A stretch of 64,000 nt of DNA from Saccharomycopsis fibuligera x Saccharomycopsis cf. fibuligera (taxonomy: Eukaryota; Ascomycota; Saccharomycetes; Ascoideales; Saccharomycopsidaceae): assembly GCA_001936135.1 (NCBI GenBank), contig CP012821.1:496001-560000 (forward strand). The letters are read 5' to 3'. Below the pieces are notes generated by a model. It saw only the letters and a list, made by a program, of their open reading frames with translations. It made no database searches and was not told the origin of the DNA. A program made the translations under genes and the position numbers. The first letter of the stretch is position 1. The number at the start of each line of letters is the position of its first letter. Below, piece after piece: positions 52,038 through 61,996 of this stretch.

Positions 52038-54115
52038 ATGGCCGCCTTAAGAAACATCTCCCAGCGCGCTTTGCGCACCCAATTCTCCAAGCAAACCACT
52101 AATGCTTTGTTGTACAACAGCATCAGAGGTTACGCTACCAAGGAAAAGGTATGTTCTCAATTCGCGCTCCGCGAGATGCCAGTGCCGGCTGTCGGTGGCC
52201 ACTTGCCAGTTGTCAATGCTTGGTTGCCGATGCTTGGTCGCCAGATTGACGAGGGCTGGCTGTGGTCAGAATGCCGTCTGTAGACGCTTCGCAGTTGGCA
52301 CGACCACAGCGTCAAGCATCCTATAGCACAGTTACTATAGCATAGCTACTAACCTCCATTTAGACCTTGAAAGAACGCTTTGCTGAAGTTTACCCAGAAA
52401 AAGCCGAATTCGTCAAGCAATTCAAGAAAGAACACGGTAAAACCGTAAGTATCTGCGTCTGGCTCTGAGCCTTTGTTTGTATGGTTTTCGAAAATTTTCC
52501 GACAAAATGCTCTCTATTGAACAAAGTTTGGCCATGTGGTAGCCGGCATACACATTTACTTGCTTGCTGCTCTGTTTCTGCTCTGTTTCTGCTCTGAGTA
52601 CCTTGCTTTCTACCCCAGCGGTGCGCGCCGGCAGCAGTGCCGTCCACTTCACTGCCTCCCCCAAAATGGCACGCACCATCGCTCCTCTCTCTCATCGTCT
52701 TGTTATTACCGTTATGGATCGGAGATGCATAAATGTCGGAAAAATTCAAAGGAATCATAGATTTGCAATTTGCATATGATTTGTGCATCATTCACTAAAC
52801 GAAAAAACTTACCCTTTTTCCTCCAGTGCACCCACCCGCACTTTCACCCCCTTTCCGGCACCCTTTTTACTAACAGCCTTTTTTGTAGGTCATTGGTGAA
52901 GTCACCCTTGAACAAGCTTACGGTGGTATGAGAGGCATCAAGGGCCTCGTTTGGGAAGGTTCCGTTTTGGACCCTGAAGAAGGTATCAGATTCAGAGGTA
53001 AATCTATCCCAGAAGTTCAAAAAGAATTGCCAAAGGCTGCTGGTGGTAGTGAACCATTGCCAGAAGCTCTCTTTTGGTTATTGTTGACTGGTGAAGTTCC
53101 AACTGAAGCCCAAACCAAGGCTTTCAGTGCTGAGTTGGCTGCCAGAGCTGACTTGCCAAAACATGTTGAAGAATTGATCGACCGTTCTCCAAGCAACTTG
53201 CACCCAATGGCTCAGTTTTCCATTGCTGTCAACGCTTTGGAATCCGAATCCGAATTTGCTAAAGCTTACGCTAAAGGTGCTAACAAGAAAGACTACTGGA
53301 GCTACACTTATGAAGATTCCATCAACTTGTTGGCCAAGTTGCCAAACATTGCTTCCAGAATCTACAGAAATGTCTTCAAGGACGGAAAAGTTGCTCCAAT
53401 TAACAAGGACTTGGATTACGGTGCTAACTTGGCCACTTTGCTCGGTTATGGTGACAACAAGGAATTTGTCGAATTGATCAGATTGTACTTGACCATTCAC
53501 TCTGACCACGAAGGTGGTAACGTTTCCGCCCACACCACCCACTTGGTTGGATCCGCCCTTTCTTCCCCATACTTGTCCTTTGCTGCTGGTCTTAACGGTT
53601 TGGCCGGTCCATTGCACGGTAGAGCTAACCAAGAAGTTTTGGAATGGTTGGAAAAATTGGACTCTGAATTGCAAGGTAACATCACCAAGGAAACCATTGA
53701 AAAATACTTGTGGGACACTTTGAACAGCGGTAGAGTTGTTCCAGGTTACGGCCACGCTGTCTTGAGAAAGACTGACCCAAGATACACTGCTCAAAGAGAA
53801 TTTGCTCTCAAGCACTTGCCAAATGACCACTTGTTCAAGGTTGTTTCCACCGTCTATGACGTCGCTCCACAAGTGTTAACCAAGCACGGTAAGACCAAGA
53901 ACCCATGGCCAAATGTTGACTCTCACTCTGGTGTGTTGTTGAAACATTACGGTTTGACTGAAGCTTCCTTCTACACTGTCTTGTTCGGTGTTGCTAGAGC
54001 CATTGGTGTCTTGCCACAATTGATCATTGACAGAGCTTACGGTTTGCCAATTGAAAGACCAAAGTCTTTCTCTACTGAAAAATACGTTCAATTGGTTAAC
54101 TCCAAAAAGAACTAA
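52038..54115 (+). CDS. CIT1: Mitochondrial citrate synthase (three exons)
   Basis: Exons are 52038-52148, 52364-52444 and 52889-54115. Intron 1 (215 nt) has GTATGT, TACTAAC at 52347-52353 and TAG at 52361-52363. Intron 2 (444 nt) has GTAAGT, TACTAAC at 52868-52874 and TAG at 52886-52888. All junctions are phase 0, and the joined product (472 residues; yeast Cit1 479) reads through [15 protein letters not shown] and [20 protein letters not shown] without gaps. It condenses oxaloacetate with acetyl-CoA. Catalytic motifs are [13 protein letters not shown] (His), [13 protein letters not shown] (His) and PNVDSHSG (Asp). A basic presequence and no C-terminal SKL indicate mitochondria. Exon 3 codons are highly biased, as for an abundant protein. 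Confidence 0.97.
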
Positions 54116-55048
54116 GATGTTTTTCACTTAAAGAGGGCCGTATTTCTTTAGTCTAAAATATTAGTTTTCTTCAGATCAATCAATTAACGAAAAAATTTTC
54201 AAATAGTTTCAATGGCATGATGTAAATATTCTCTTATGACTTTTTTGTGTTGTGAGTTAATAGTTGCTTCTCGCAAAGACGGTATTGTCAAAAAGAAGCA
54301 GGAAAATGTAAAAATGTGAAAATGTAATGCTTCAAATTCTTTCGTACACGCTATATTATATTTACACATTCATTTATATTGCAGAAAGATAAATGTAGAT
54401 AGTGCACTATAAACACATGTACTGACAATTCACAAACTTGTTTACATGCAAACAAGTATATGATACAAGAAAGGCGTTTTAGTTTTTTTTTAAAAAAAAA
54501 AAGAATTGGCCCAATCATCTGGACTATACAAAAAGCAGCCGATCACGAGGACACCAAGCAGAGGCAGCGAAAGGCTTAGCCAACATGAAGCATTGACCAC
54601 TTAACATTTACCACTGAAGGTTAACGTCAGTGTAATCAAATTGACGGACATTGGATTACCTGATTATTATGATGATGCGTTGTTTGAAACTTTGGTCCGG
54701 GCTCTGGTTCGGTTCAGTTCCCATTATGTTGTGATCTATTCTCCCAAATTAAATTTGTTCAACTCAAATTTAATTTCCCCCATTACCTTCATTCTTTGTA
54801 TTGGTCCATTAGTAGTATCGCGCCAGGCTGGATAATTCATTATTCTTCATGTTGAGACAGTTAGATCATCACATTATGATGCGAATGTTGTTGGCCACAC
54901 AAACATTCTTCCATCGTTCGCGACATTGCTTTGAGAGTTAAGATTGGTTGGTTGGTGGGTCGGTTAGCTGGCTGTTCCATGAACGCTTTTAATTTTCAAT
55001 GTCTTTGAAGATAGTATGACTATAATATTTTTTGTTTCTTTGTTGCCG
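54116..55048. other. Convergent CIT1-EAF3 intergenic
   Basis: 933 bp, AT-rich, with T8/A10 runs around 54485-54502. An ATG-less 64-codon frame near 54641 is not credible. No RNA gene is recognised. Confidence 0.45.
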
Positions 55049-56404
55049 TTACGTCCCTGTTGCCTTTTCCTTTTCTGCTTCCTCCACTTTTTCAATATAT
55101 ATCAGTGGCGCATCAAAGTACTCCCATTCCAGCATCCATAAATCTTGCCTTTGATCCAAAAAACGGTATATGTCTTGAATGAAAAATTTGGCAATATCTT
55201 GAGCTTGGGTATCAATATCATACTGACATATCAAATCCGGCAAGATTGCTAAAAGTCTAAGCAAATGTTGCACCCCATAAATATCGACATTCTGTTGTCG
55301 TTGCTTCTGCTGCTGCCGCCGCTGTTGCTGTTGTTGTTGCTCGTCTTTTCCTTCATTAGCTTCTTGAATCAATTGTTGTTGTAGCTGTTGAGCTTGCAAT
55401 TTTTCAAAATTATAAAGAACAAGCTTATTTAAACTTCGATTGAAAAAAATTTTAACACTAGTAAGAAATTCTTCCAAAAATTCACCGTAAATCACATAGT
55501 TGCTATTATTATTGCCATGGTGGCTTTTCTTTCTGCCTGACGTTTTTTCTCCTGATTCACCATAACTTGTTCCATTATTGGAACCCTTATCGTTAATTCT
55601 ATTTATATTGCTCACCAATCCTGCTCTTTCACTACCGTTATTACTGCCACCATTGTTCTTATGCAGCAACAGCACTATTGAACCATAGTGACTCTTATAA
55701 ATAGCGAATATTTCAGAAATCGGCACCGCGCTAGGTAATCTGACCAATTTTTTATTTACCTTAATATTGTCCCAATCTTCAACAATCTTGCTTCGTAAGA
55801 GTTTTGGAATATCAATATTAAATGGTGGATGTACCAAAAATCTTTGTACTTTGAAAAAACTCTCATCATCACTTAATCTACCTGGAAACATTCTTGCTGA
55901 TGTTGTCGATACTGGAATTGTTGATGAACCACGACCGCTACCATGCACATGTTGGCCATTAATGCTACCACTGCTTCCTTGCGCACTTGTGCTTGAGGTG
56001 GCAACTCCACCAGCACCACCACTCAAATTCTCACCTTGTACTGCAATCTCCACTCTTCTTACTTCCCCTTCATGTGACGCTAGATCTAAAGCATGTTTTT
56101 TTAACTCTTTCATTTTACGAATGTTTTCCGGGGTGTACGGCAATACTCGCACAGGGTCAACCCATTCATCCCAAGCCTTTGGCCATCCTTTATAGTGAAT
56201 ATAATAGCTCTCTTTAGCAAAAAGCAGTTCCGGTACATCAAGAATAAGTTTCTTGTCAGCTAGCATTTCTTTAATAGATAGCTCACCTTGCTTTTTGCTG
56301 TCTATGACGTCCACATTAGCCCGGTGAACAAATTTGATGGTGGCTTCGTAAAGCACCGGTCCATGAAAAACAAAGCATCGCTCTTGAAGATTGGGATCCC
56401 ACAT
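55049..56404 (-). CDS. EAF3: EAF3, chromo-barrel/MRG subunit of NuA4 and Rpd3S
   Basis: The protein has 451 residues (yeast 401). The N-terminal chromo barrel (about 8-85) includes ERCFVFHGPVLYEATI and YYIHYKGWPKAWDEWVDPVR, which bind H3K36 methyl marks. A Gly/Ser-rich linker (about 120-175) leads to the MRG domain (FNIDIPKLLRSKIVEDWDNI to MLEWEYFDAPLIYI). Inside the MRG domain, between LVLYNFEKLQAQQLQQQ and YGVQHLLRLLAILPDL, lies a Gln-rich insert of about 35 residues. A second, Ser/Asn/Gly-rich insert (about 255-300) precedes it. Eaf3 targets Rpd3S deacetylase to transcribed chromatin and is part of NuA4. Confidence 0.95.
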   Translation of the reverse strand: MWDPNLQERCFVFHGPVLYEATIKFVHRANVDVIDSKKQGELSIKEMLADKKLILDVPELLFAKESYYIHYKGWPKAWDEWVDPVRVLPYTPENIRKMKELKKHALDLASHEGEVRRVEIAVQGENLSGGAGGVATSSTSAQGSSGSINGQHVHGSGRGSSTIPVSTTSARMFPGRLSDDESFFKVQRFLVHPPFNIDIPKLLRSKIVEDWDNIKVNKKLVRLPSAVPISEIFAIYKSHYGSIVLLLHKNNGGSNNGSERAGLVSNINRINDKGSNNGTSYGESGEKTSGRKKSHHGNNNSNYVIYGEFLEEFLTSVKIFFNRSLNKLVLYNFEKLQAQQLQQQLIQEANEGKDEQQQQQQRRQQQKQRQQNVDIYGVQHLLRLLAILPDLICQYDIDTQAQDIAKFFIQDIYRFLDQRQDLWMLEWEYFDAPLIYIEKVEEAEKEKATGT

Positions 56405-57014
56405 TATCGTTAATTATTATTGTTAACTATTTTAGGGTGTGTTTAAATATTTATACTTGACAATACTGGAACTTGAAATTTGTTCAGTTGGTGCACAGTT
56501 TTTAAATGTTTTATCAAATTTAACGCACAGGCATACACGTCGATTGATCTAGCAATCTACGAAAACTTGCTTTTCCTTTTCTTGAATGATTATCCTTTAT
56601 TGATAGTATGATAAGATATTGATGAAAATGTCAAAATTTAAAGATCAATGGTACAGAGTCAAACCGCTCTTGTCACTTGCTTTTATTTTGATTTGCTTTT
56701 GTTTCCTTCTTTTTGACTTCTGTGAACTAGTTGACTAGCTGATCGAAATTTTTCACGCTTCCTTCAGCTTGACACAACTAAAAACACGACACAACTATCC
56801 TATAATTATAATTATATGGTAAACACAACAAACAAAGTACTCTTGAATATATACAACGGCTGCTGTACACTAACTGTCATACGATCTATGAAATGCATAA
56901 TAAATATATCTTTAAATTATAATCATGCCTGTACATGCGGCCCATAAGGGTGATTATCAGGCAGGGTATCCCATTTCCTCTAACAATTAGAAAAACAAGA
57001 CATAGTTGAACAGC

Positions 57015-57020
57015 AAAAAA
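57015..57020 (-). terminator. Pol III terminator of tRNA-His
   Basis: Six consecutive T in the transcript sense, 4 nt after the tRNA 3' end. Confidence 0.8.
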
Positions 57021-57024
57021 TATC

Positions 57025-57096
57025 TGCCGGCCCCAGGAATCGAACCTGGGTCTAGTCGGCCACAACGACTCGTACTGACCACTATACTAGGCCGGC
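57025..57096 (-). tRNA. tRNA-His (GTG anticodon)
   Basis: Read on the minus strand it is 72 nt. The acceptor stem is GCCGGCC/GGCCGGC plus discriminator A. The D arm follows (box A-like TAGTATAGTGG), then the anticodon arm AGTCG-TTGTGGC-CGACT with anticodon GTG, and the T arm with GGTTCGATTCC (box B). There is no intron. A run of six T on the coding strand (57015-57020) ends it as Pol III terminator. Overall similar to yeast tRNA-His. Confidence 0.96.
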
Positions 57097-57549
57097 TTGT
57101 ACATTTAAATTAAGGTTAGAAAGTAATATAAGACAAGAATTAACAATAAAATGTTAGTTCTGGGATACAAGAGTTTCTGAATTACGTTGACTCAGAAATT
57201 CATCTCTTTCAAGAATTAAGAAGCTGTTTTCATCTCTATGACTAAAGTATACTATGTATGAATAACCCTAAGCGAAGTCATCTTCCTTCTATTACTTAAT
57301 ATATTTATTTCGGAATACTGACATCTCTGAATTTATATTTTGGATGTAAAAGCCTTATATTTCTAATATAACTAAATAATAATAAACATATAATAATATT
57401 GGTTTAGACTGTATATAAATAATAATCAGACTGAATACAAAATATGTTAATGATTTGGGATAAAAAGTAGTAAATACGCGTATCGTGCAACAGAATAGAA
57501 GATCCACGGACTTATTATGTGAGAAATATTATTTAACTGTATTCAGGTT

Positions 57550-57716
57550 TGTTGGTTTAGAACTCAATGTTCGTCAAATTATCTTAGTTATCTTCCCTTT
57601 ATTATAATCTCTTCTACTAGTTGATCCAAGGCATAACTATGAATCCCGAAACCTTCTCACTCGTGTAATGATATAACTATATGAATCTATGATGAACATT
57701 GAATTCTAGACCAACA
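57550..57716. mobile_element. Possible solo LTR (Ty1/copia-like ends)
   Basis: The 167 bp begin TGTTGGTTTAGAACTC and end GAATTCTAGACCAACA. These ends are inverted repeats matching at 14 of 16 positions and start/stop with TGTTGG/CCAACA as Ty1-type LTRs do. It sits 454 bp upstream of the tRNA-His gene, where such elements prefer to insert. There is no matching 5 bp target duplication (AGGTT left, TATCG right) and no internal retrotransposon sequence, so this is a candidate only. Confidence 0.4.
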
Positions 57717-58529
57717 TATCGAGAGATACAGTCACGGAATGACCTTATCTGATAATTTCTAGAATCCCCTATGCGGTTACAGTTCGCATATTCACTACTA
57801 TGAATGCCTTAATACTAATATGTGTTTTTATTCAGTTTGATTATTATTTATTTACGGTTCAACATAATATTGTTATATAGTTATTATTATTTAGTTAGAG
57901 AAAGCTTAAGAAGAAATATAAGGAATTTTAAAAGAAGAACATGCATTTCAAGATAGAAAAGTATTTTAAGATAAAGTGGTATCCTGAGAGGTAGAAGTCG
58001 TCCATTATCAAAGTTTCCAGGAATATTACAGAACTACTGAGCAGAAACTGAGTATATTGGTCCAAGACGAATCTGTAGTTTGAGGATCAATTCAGAATAA
58101 TAGATCGGAGCAAAAACAGTGGTCACCTTCCCGCTTATACTACATTTTTTATAGAGGACAAATTATTAAAGTATACAAATCTCATAGGCTAATCTTGTAT
58201 GTGAAAGAAAAAAATAGGGATGATATACATTAGACGCTACTTGTAAGACCAGTAGCAATGCAAAATCCTTATTCACCCAAAACCCAACAAAGTAAATAGT
58301 AAAAGACAAATAAGGATTGAGAAGAAAAATGGGACAATCGTTGGTTGTGATACAAATTAGAATTGTGATGAGACCGCCATAACATCTTGTACATGCAATT
58401 GTAAATCCAAGAACCGGTTGTACTTTTTATTTCGTTGACTCTGGTCAATATTTTGGAGGCAAAAGATGAAGAGATTTATTTTCAAAATGAGGCTTATGTT
58501 TTGGACTGGGTGAATCAACAAAATCCAAT

Positions 58530-58557
58530 GAAGGGACCGTCATGTACGGTCTCCTTC
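58530..58557. other. Hairpin in gene-poor interval
   Basis: Arms GAAGGGACCGT (58530-58540) and ACGGTCTCCTTC (58546-58557) pair with one bulge around a 5 nt loop. It may belong to an unannotated RNA or be chance; no RNA family is recognised. Confidence 0.35.
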
Positions 58558-59281
58558 CAGGCTACTTTCCAGAGTTTACATTCCAGAACTCAATTGTTGA
58601 GGTAACGAGCCAATAAAACGGCCAATGAGAAGGTAGGAGCTTAATAACAAAAACTGTGTTGATTTGAAGGACACAGCTAAAGAGTAAATGTTTGGTCATT
58701 CTTGTGAAGATACAAGCTAAAAAGAGTTGCACAGTTTAGTATTGTATATAACTGAAGGTAACTATTTACCGTAATGTATCTTAATAAGGGGCATCTCTAC
58801 AACAAGTGGTTGCTTTTTAGGCTTTAATTGATGTGTTTTTACTAAAATACAGTCCAGGGGTTTTCAAAGAATATTCTGTTTTTGTGATTAAAGCTTGACA
58901 AATTCAAAATTTATACTAAATTCATTTGAACAGTAACAATTTTTTATTAATGTACTAAATTTTTATTGTCTTTGTTTATCTTTATGCCGATATTTTTCCC
59001 GTTACAGAATGTGATATTGGGTGGGAAGCATACCATATCAACGGATATATTCATTTTTCTTTTATGAACTATATTTATATTTAAGCCGGGTTACGTAAAT
59101 AGTCACATGTGTAGATGAGAACGCTGCAGGAGAAAATTTTTTTTTTTTTATTTTTTTAGTGCTTGCAAAGGACAAGATATATTATTTTGCAAAATAGCAT
59201 TTTACATTCTTACTTCTGTCTTTTTTTTTGAACTTTATTGTTTCCTTTCCTAAGTCAAACTATTATTAAAATATTATAGCA

Positions 59282-61279
59282 ATGGGTGTTGCAAAAAAAG
59301 AAAAGTCCAGAAGAGCCAGAGAATCTAAGGATGCAGTTCCTGGCAACAATTTTGGCAATCTTAAGGTGAAAGGAGAAAATTTTTACCATGATGCTAAGAC
59401 TGCCAAAAAATTGAAAATGTATAACCATAAAGCTTCTGTGTTGCAGTCTAAAGAGCTCCCAACTGCTAGAGTTGATCCTAACAGAAGATGGTTTAACAAC
59501 TCAAGAGTTATTTCCCAAGATGCTTTGGAGCATTTTAGAACAGCCATGGGCAACTCTCAATCAAGCACTTACAATGTTATATTGAAGAGAAATAAACTTC
59601 CAATGTCTCTTTTGCAGGAAAACACTGCTAAGATGAATGAAGATGGTACTGGCCCAAATCTTTCTTCTAAAGCTTTGGTGCAGTTGGAATCATTTGATAC
59701 CACTTTTGGTCCAAAGGCTCAGCGGAAAAAGCAGGCTAAAGCTCATAGTTCTTTTGACGACTTGATACAAAGTGCCAATCAAGATATAAGCAAATATGAT
59801 GATAATCAAGCTTTGACCACGACGTTGGGGCTCATGAATACAGTTGATACTGATGGCTGGACTCAAGTCGCTAAGGATGCCATTTTTAGTAAAGGTCAAT
59901 CCAAGAGAATCTGGAACGAATTATATAAGGTTATTGATTCTAGTGATGTGGTAATTCAGGTTCTTGATGCTAGAGATCCAATTGGAACTCGTTGTGAAAA
60001 AATTGAACAGTTCATGAAAAAGGAAACTCCTCACAAACATTTGATTTTTGTGTTGAATAAATGTGATTTGGTTCCTACTTGGGTTGCGGTATGTTACACT
60101 TTTTTTTTTAATTTGCTTTGAAGCATTGTTTTGAGCTTTTGTTTTATCTTCGTTTTTATTTATTGCCTTATTTTTCCACAACCTTAGTTCTTTTAAGCTT
60201 TGGCACCAAAGATATTGTCAGGTCATTTTTTTGTTTCTTGCTTTTTGAAATACAATAGCTTGAACATTCATTCACTATAAAATTTGACTGTTACATCTTT
60301 GGAAGAATAATCTTGAATCGCCCTGTGTCTTTTCGTTTTGAATACGATGCAACTGTTGAACGTTTTGTTCTTCATTAGATTCAAGTTGAATTTTCATTTT
60401 GAGTTGAGCCATGTCATGACATTTGTCAAGTTTACCTCATGGCTCATAGTATGAAAATCAACACGCTGAAAACCTTTTCTCGTTTTTTCACCTCTTATTA
60501 CTCAAAACATTCTTCATAGCATCTTGAATAAGTTTTGTTATTTTAGATTTTCCTTACTAACAAAGAAACAGGCTGCTTGGGTGAAACATCTTTCCAAAGA
60601 TTATCCAACGTTAGCATTCCATGCTTCTATCAAGAACTCTTTTGGTAAAGGTTCTTTGATTCAATTGCTTAGACAATTTAAGAAACTTAAATCCGACAAG
60701 CCGCAAATTTCCGTTGGCTTCATTGGTTATCCAAACGTTGGTAAGTCCTCCGTAATCAATTGTCTCAAATCTAAAAAGGTTGCCACTGTTGCCCCAATAC
60801 CCGGTGAAACCAAAGTTTGGCAATATGTTTCTTTGCTTAAGACAATTTTCCTCATTGATTGTCCTGGTGTGGTGCCCCCTTCGAAAACAGACACTGATGC
60901 TGACATCCTTTTCAAAGGTGCTGTACGAGTGGAGAACGTTTCTAATCCAGAAGAGTACATTGATGTAATATTAGAGAAAGTGAAGCCACAGTATTTGGAA
61001 AGAACTTACGGAATTAAAGGATGGACTGACTATGTCGACTTTCTTGAGATGATTGCTAATAAACAAGGTAAATTGCTTAAAGGTGGTGAGGCCAATTTGC
61101 CAGGTGTTGCCAAACAGGTGATTAATGATTTTAATAGAGGTAAGATTCCTTGGTTTGTTCCTCCTCCTCAAGACGAGAGAAAGACTGAACAAGAAGCAAA
61201 GAAAAAGGAAGGTAGGGAAGAAGAAAAAAAAGAAGGTGAAGTTGTTGCACAAGAGGATTTAGAAGAATCTAAACAATAA
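59282..61279 (+). CDS. NOG2: NOG2, pre-60S assembly GTPase (spliced)
   Basis: Exons are 59282-60088 and 60572-61279. The 483 nt intron has GTATGT, TACTAAC at 60555-60561 and CAG at 60569-60571. Splicing gives [20 protein letters not shown], matching yeast. The product has 504 residues (yeast 486). The N-terminal NGP1 domain ([19 protein letters not shown]) precedes a circularly permuted GTPase: NKCD (G4, about residue 258) comes before GYPNVGKSS (G1, about 320) and DCPG (G3, about 364). The C-terminal tail is Lys/Glu-rich. Nog2 occupies the foot of pre-60S particles in the nucleus and must leave before export. The intron hosts an H/ACA snoRNA. Confidence 0.97.
60204..60466 (+). ncRNA. snR191: H/ACA snoRNA in the NOG2 intron, snR191-like
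   Basis: 5' hairpin: lower stem CCAAAGAT (60206-60213) with ATCTTTGG (60295-60302); guide strands GTCA (60217-60220) and GTTAC (60290-60294); upper stem GGTCA/TGACT. Box H is AGAATA (60304-60309), exactly 14 nt after the upper stem. 3' hairpin: lower stem ATTTTCAT (60390-60397) with ATGAAAAT (60451-60458); guides GAGT (60401-60404) and TAGT (60447-60450); upper stem TGAGCCATG/CATGGCTCA; box ACA at 60461-60463, again 14 nt on. An extra stem CTTGAATC/GATTCAAG lies between. The guides fit GUAAC-U-A-UGAC and ACUA-U-G-ACUC in 25S rRNA, the two neighbouring pseudouridines (2258, 2260) made by yeast snR191, whose gene also lies in the NOG2 intron and is about this long. Exact ends are estimated. Confidence 0.88.
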
Positions 61280-61996
61280 TGATAATAAATAGTTGCGAAT
61301 ATTTCTTTCGGTTTTGATTTATGTTTTTTTTTTTTTTTTTTTTTTTTTTTGATTTTCGTTTATTTCATTTTTTGCTGCTTTTTTTTCTCTGATTGTATTA
61401 TATTTTATTACGTTCAATTCATTTGGAAGTTGTTTTGATTTTAAGCAACAATTATGTACGAATTAGTGGTTACAGTAATGTCAACTATATGTAATTCATG
61501 TTGGGTTATATTTTGTGAAAATATAATGTAAGCCTAAGGATCAATACTATACTTTTTTCTACAGCTTTATAATAAACTTGAACAATTGTTTTTCATCGCA
61601 GTCAGATATATGTGACATTGAACTCAACTAAGAAATATTCATACTATAACACTGAAAGATGTATATTCAATTTAATGTTTTCGTGTTGCTTTTATATTTT
61701 TTTTTTTAAACTTACATCGAACTAAGTACAACAATAGTAAAAGCCAAAAAGCTAGAATACTGTTAAATATTATACAATCTTGAATAAAATACATATCAAG
61801 TAAAAAAAATAATGCCAGAGAAAACAGAATAATATATTTAAAAGAAAAAACTTTTATCTTGAACAATTACTAACTATAAACATGCCTAAACAAAACCCAG
61901 AGTACCCAGAAGCAAATGAAACAGGTTTTTGCCAAAATAGAAAGAGAAACAAAAGCAAAAAGAAAAAAAATTGAAAGTGAAAAGGTTAACAATTAA
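61280..61996. other. Convergent intergenic with poly(T)
   Basis: 717 bp between the 3' ends of NOG2 and the last gene. T run of 27 at 61324-61350, otherwise AT-rich. No gene is seen. Confidence 0.5.

Larger units (their letters stand above)
56405..59281. other. 2.9 kb AT-rich gene-poor interval
   Basis: It holds one tRNA-His gene, an LTR-like sequence (57550-57716), an ACGCGT near 57477 and a long hairpin near 58530-58557. No ORF above background is present on either strand. The last 150 bp before NOG2 are T-rich promoter and leader. Confidence 0.6.

Noticed and set aside
57100-59280. Telomerase RNA, RNase P/MRP RNA, SRP RNA or spliceosomal snRNA in the large gap
   Set aside because: I looked for their best-known conserved sequences on both strands and found none convincing.
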